6,937 nucleotides of DNA from Archaeoglobaceae archaeon (GTDB taxonomy: Archaea > Halobacteriota > Archaeoglobi > Archaeoglobales > Archaeoglobaceae): assembly GCA_027066965.1 (NCBI GenBank), contig JAMOMT010000156.1, forward strand, positions 1 through 6,937, read 5' to 3'. Numbering within the stretch: the first letter of the stretch is position 1; every line of letters begins with the position of its first letter. This document shows, piece after piece, positions 4,865 to 6,937 of this stretch. The translations under genes and the position numbers were made by a program. Below the pieces are notes generated by a model. The model saw nothing but the letters and a program-made list of their open reading frames with translations. It searched no databases and was not told the DNA's origin.

Positions 4865-5605
4865 ATGATCGACGTCATTCTCACCGGCGACGTTTTGAAA
4901 ACAATATCAAAAGCCATGGTCGCCCTGGTCAGCGAGGCAAGATTCCACTTCAAACGGGAGGGTTTTCATTCAAGAGCTGTTGACCCTGCAAACGTCGCGA
5001 TGGTCATAGTCGAGGTTCCAGCAGAGAGCTTTGAAGCCTATACTGTTGAGGGAGAGGAGGAAGAGGAAGTCATCGGAGTTGACGTTAATAGGATTCACGA
5101 CATATCAAAGACAATAAAGAGCAAGGAGCTCGTGGAGCTCAAGGTAGAAGATGCAGAGATGATAGTGAAGTTTGGGAGCGTTCAGTACTCCGTCCAGCTC
5201 ATAGATCCCTCGGCTATAAGGAAGGAGCCGAAGGTTCCGAACCTCGACCTACCTGCGAAGATAGTGCTCGATGCAGGAGAGTTCAAGAAAGTTATAACTG
5301 CTGCTGACAAGGTCAGCGATCACGTCGTTTTCAGGAGCGACGACACTGGCTTTTATATAGAGGCGAAGGGAGACGTTGACAGAATAGAGTTCCACATGAG
5401 CGAGGCGGAACTAATAGAGTTCAACAAGGCCGTTGCGAGGAGCATGTTCTCTGTGGAGTACCTCAAGGAGTTCGTGAAGGTTGCCGGGAGCGGAGATCTG
5501 CTAACGATACATCTTGGCACAAACTACCCTGTAAGGCTCGTTTTTGATGTGTGCGATGGGAAGGTGAAGGTCGAGTACATACTCGCTCCAAGGATAGAAG
5601 AGTAA
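4865..5605 (+). CDS. pcn: DNA polymerase sliding clamp (PCNA)
   Basis: This is a 246-residue archaeal PCNA, the usual family length. The homotrimeric ring holds replicative polymerases, FEN1, DNA ligase and other PIP-box partners on DNA. Recognisable blocks are EARFHFKREGFHSRAVDPANVAMV in domain 1, FGSVQYSVQLIDPSAIRKEP leading into the interdomain connector, LDAGEFKKVITAADKVSDHV in domain 2, and the C-terminal NYPVRLVFDV and VKVEYILAPRIEE. The LAPRIEE tail is the segment that contacts PIP-box proteins. A run of glutamates lies at about residues 68-72. The start is the ATG at 4865, giving MIDVILTG, with GGGTG 6 nt upstream; an in-frame TTG at 4838 would overlap the promoter. It is the only replication gene here. 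Its 3' end is overlapped by the antisense glycosyltransferase frame, with no T-tract terminator right after the stop. Confidence 0.97.
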   Translation: MIDVILTGDVLKTISKAMVALVSEARFHFKREGFHSRAVDPANVAMVIVEVPAESFEAYTVEGEEEEEVIGVDVNRIHDISKTIKSKELVELKVEDAEMIVKFGSVQYSVQLIDPSAIRKEPKVPNLDLPAKIVLDAGEFKKVITAADKVSDHVVFRSDDTGFYIEAKGDVDRIEFHMSEAELIEFNKAVARSMFSVEYLKEFVKVAGSGDLLTIHLGTNYPVRLVFDVCDGKVKVEYILAPRIEE

Positions 5606-6937
5606 TGAACTTCAAGTTCCATTCCCCGTAGTACTTTCTCACAACCCACATTCCGAACAGGAGGAAGGGGACGAAATAGGCTGACCACATTACGTTTATG
5701 AGCAGCGTAAGCTTTAGGCAGTAGCTTGAAGTTCTCAGCAGCTCCAGCACTCCCCTCACAGCAGAGACAATCAGCAATTCAAGCATCAGGGCATGGGGCA
5801 GCAAGAGCCTGAGAGGAAAGTCCCCCGGCTTTTTCGGAGTTACGTTAAACGGTCTCCTTCTCCTGAGAATCCATGAAACGAAAGCTGACGTTACAGCTGC
5901 GAACTCGAGGAGCTGAATGGACTGGTGGTAGAGGAATGCCCTCAGGCCGTAATTTGAGTCTTTCATCCCTGCGAGAAAGATTGTGAGCGTTGAGGTGAAA
6001 AATGGGAAGTAAACTGCCAAGTAAAGCAGGGGGTCAAGAATCATGAACCTGACCGAAAGCAGGAGGAAAAAGATCGGAGCCATCATTTCCGCAAGCGAGA
6101 TCGGTCCCACCTTGAGCCAGTACAGCCATCCTGCAAAGTAATCAACGAAGGTTCTGAAGTCGAGGTTCGATCTTAGGAGCTTGCCAATTACCTGAAAGCT
6201 GCCAAAAGCCCACCTCGACTGCTGGGAGAGGTAAGCCCCAAGGTCGAGGGGAGGAATGCCAAACCACAGCAGCTCTTTGTCAACGTAAACGCTCCTATAA
6301 CCTCTCGAGTGGATGTCTATGGAGGTTGAAACGTCCTCCGTTATCGTGCTTTCATCTAACCCTCCAACCTCCATCAGACACTTCACTCTGAAAATAGTCC
6401 CACTTCCAAGGCTAAACGGCGTTCTCGCTCGCATTATCACTCTCAGGAAGGGTTGCTGCTGCCAGAAAGCGGCTTCTCCAACGCCTGTATAGACTTCGGT
6501 GTAAGCCTGAGGGGTCTGAACGAACGCAACTTCCTCGTCCGCAAAGTAGGGGAGTAACTCGTCGAAGTAAGAGGGGAGGGGTCTTTGATCTGCATCGAAT
6601 ATAGCAACTAATTCGTATTCCTTCCCGAAAGTTCTGAGGAAGTCGTTGATTGCTCCAGCCTTGTACCCCCTTCTTGTTTTTCTACGAAAAATTCTGATTC
6701 CAAGCTTTTCGAGCTCGTCTATTCCTCTTCTCACGTCTTCTCTGTCCGAGTCGTCGAGAACGAAGACGTCTCCTCTGCCCTTCAACGCAGACAGAACGGA
6801 TATTGCCGTCCCCCTAACAATCTCAGGATCTTCGTTGTACGTTGTTATGATGGCAGCTATCCTGTAGTTCACGCAAGGAGAAAGCAAACTCTTCCTGTAA
6901 TTTCTCGAAGCTATCCTGTATCTCAGAAAGTTCAGAA
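5463..6937 (-). CDS. Cellulose-synthase-like membrane glycosyltransferase, family GT2 (5' end outside window)
   Basis: The frame is open to the right edge; the first in-window start-type codon (TTG at 6887) is not the real start, because coding continues upstream (LNFLRYRIASRNYRKSLL). Positions below count from 6887. The GT2 catalytic core has ITTYNED (14-20), LDDSD (44-48), the FDADQ metal-binding motif (97-101), acceptor-side ITED (182-185) and QQSRW (222-226), the Q-x-x-R-W of processive enzymes. About five membrane helices follow (near 260-280, 285-305, 320-340, 360-382 and 392-415), with FNVTPKK at 347-353 as in cellulose synthases. It probably polymerises a surface polysaccharide from a nucleotide sugar at the membrane; sugar and product are unknown. 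No PilZ domain is seen. The last 47 residues are read antisense to the PCNA gene, lack recognisable homology and are Ser/Arg/Pro-rich. Confidence 0.88.
   Translation of the reverse strand, partial: LNFLRYRIASRNYRKSLLSPCVNYRIAAIITTYNEDPEIVRGTAISVLSALKGRGDVFVLDDSDREDVRRGIDELEKLGIRIFRRKTRRGYKAGAINDFLRTFGKEYELVAIFDADQRPLPSYFDELLPYFADEEVAFVQTPQAYTEVYTGVGEAAFWQQQPFLRVIMRARTPFSLGSGTIFRVKCLMEVGGLDESTITEDVSTSIDIHSRGYRSVYVDKELLWFGIPPLDLGAYLSQQSRWAFGSFQVIGKLLRSNLDFRTFVDYFAGWLYWLKVGPISLAEMMAPIFFLLLSVRFMILDPLLYLAVYFPFFTSTLTIFLAGMKDSNYGLRAFLYHQSIQLLEFAAVTSAFVSWILRRRRPFNVTPKKPGDFPLRLLLPHALMLELLIVSAVRGVLELLRTSSYCLKLTLLINVMWSAYFVPFLLFGMWVVRKYYGEWNLKFITLLSLERVCTRPSPSHRTHQKRALQGSLCQDVSLADLRSRQPSRTP
6855..6920 (+). 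repeat. 12-bp direct repeat in the glycosyltransferase gene
   Basis: AGCTATCCTGTA occurs at 6855-6866 and again at 6909-6920, 54 nt apart and so in frame. On the coding strand both copies encode Tyr-Arg-Ile-Ala, giving NYRIAAIITTYNE at the start of the catalytic domain and RYRIAS 18 residues before. It could be a small internal duplication or coincidence. Confidence 0.5.

Overview
The window looks like chromosome from a hyperthermophilic euryarchaeon, most likely of the order Archaeoglobales. The evidence is an archaeal sliding clamp (PCNA) that closely resembles the Archaeoglobus clamp as I remember it, the archaeal alternative entry to the shikimate pathway (ADTH synthase plus 3-dehydroquinate synthase II), an archaeal-type membrane histidine kinase, BRE/TATA promoters, T-tract terminators, and several starts that appear leaderless. 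The genus cannot be fixed from sequence alone. I see no mobile element, CRISPR array, tRNA or rRNA.

Layout from left to right. (1) Positions 1-2047, minus strand: an aromatic biosynthesis operon read right to left. It holds a candidate 33-codon aromatic-rich leader ORF, ADTH synthase, 3-dehydroquinate synthase II (overlapping its upstream neighbour by 35 nt) and the first 29 codons of type I 3-dehydroquinate dehydratase, cut by the window edge. These are consecutive steps from aspartate semialdehyde plus a deoxy-keto sugar phosphate through dehydroquinate to dehydroshikimate. (2) Positions 2048-2183: a divergent control region with two predicted promoters and several short dyads. (3) Positions 2184-3494, plus strand: a sensor histidine kinase with about eight membrane helices and no receiver domain or partner regulator in view. 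(4) Positions 3495-3600: an AT-rich gap between convergent genes, with T-rich terminators for both strands. (5) Positions 3601-4808, minus strand: a two-gene unit of an OsmC/Ohr-like redox protein and a TatD-like metal-dependent hydrolase. (6) Positions 4865-5605, plus strand: PCNA, divergent from OsmC. (7) Positions 5463-6937, minus strand: a cellulose-synthase-like membrane glycosyltransferase. It has no start inside the window, and its frame runs 143 nt antisense into the 3' end of the PCNA gene.

The most interesting item is in the aro control region. A TATA box sits about 26 nt upstream of an ATG, so the predicted transcript begins at that codon. The resulting 33-codon ORF has 11 aromatic residues (3 Trp, 3 Tyr, 5 Phe), all in its last 21 codons. 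It contains a perfect 11-bp inverted repeat, and an 8-bp perfect dyad lies between its stop codon and the Shine-Dalgarno of ADTH synthase. It has the architecture of a bacterial amino-acid attenuator leader, placed in front of the committed genes of archaeal aromatic amino acid synthesis. The layout is read directly from sequence; the regulatory function is inference.
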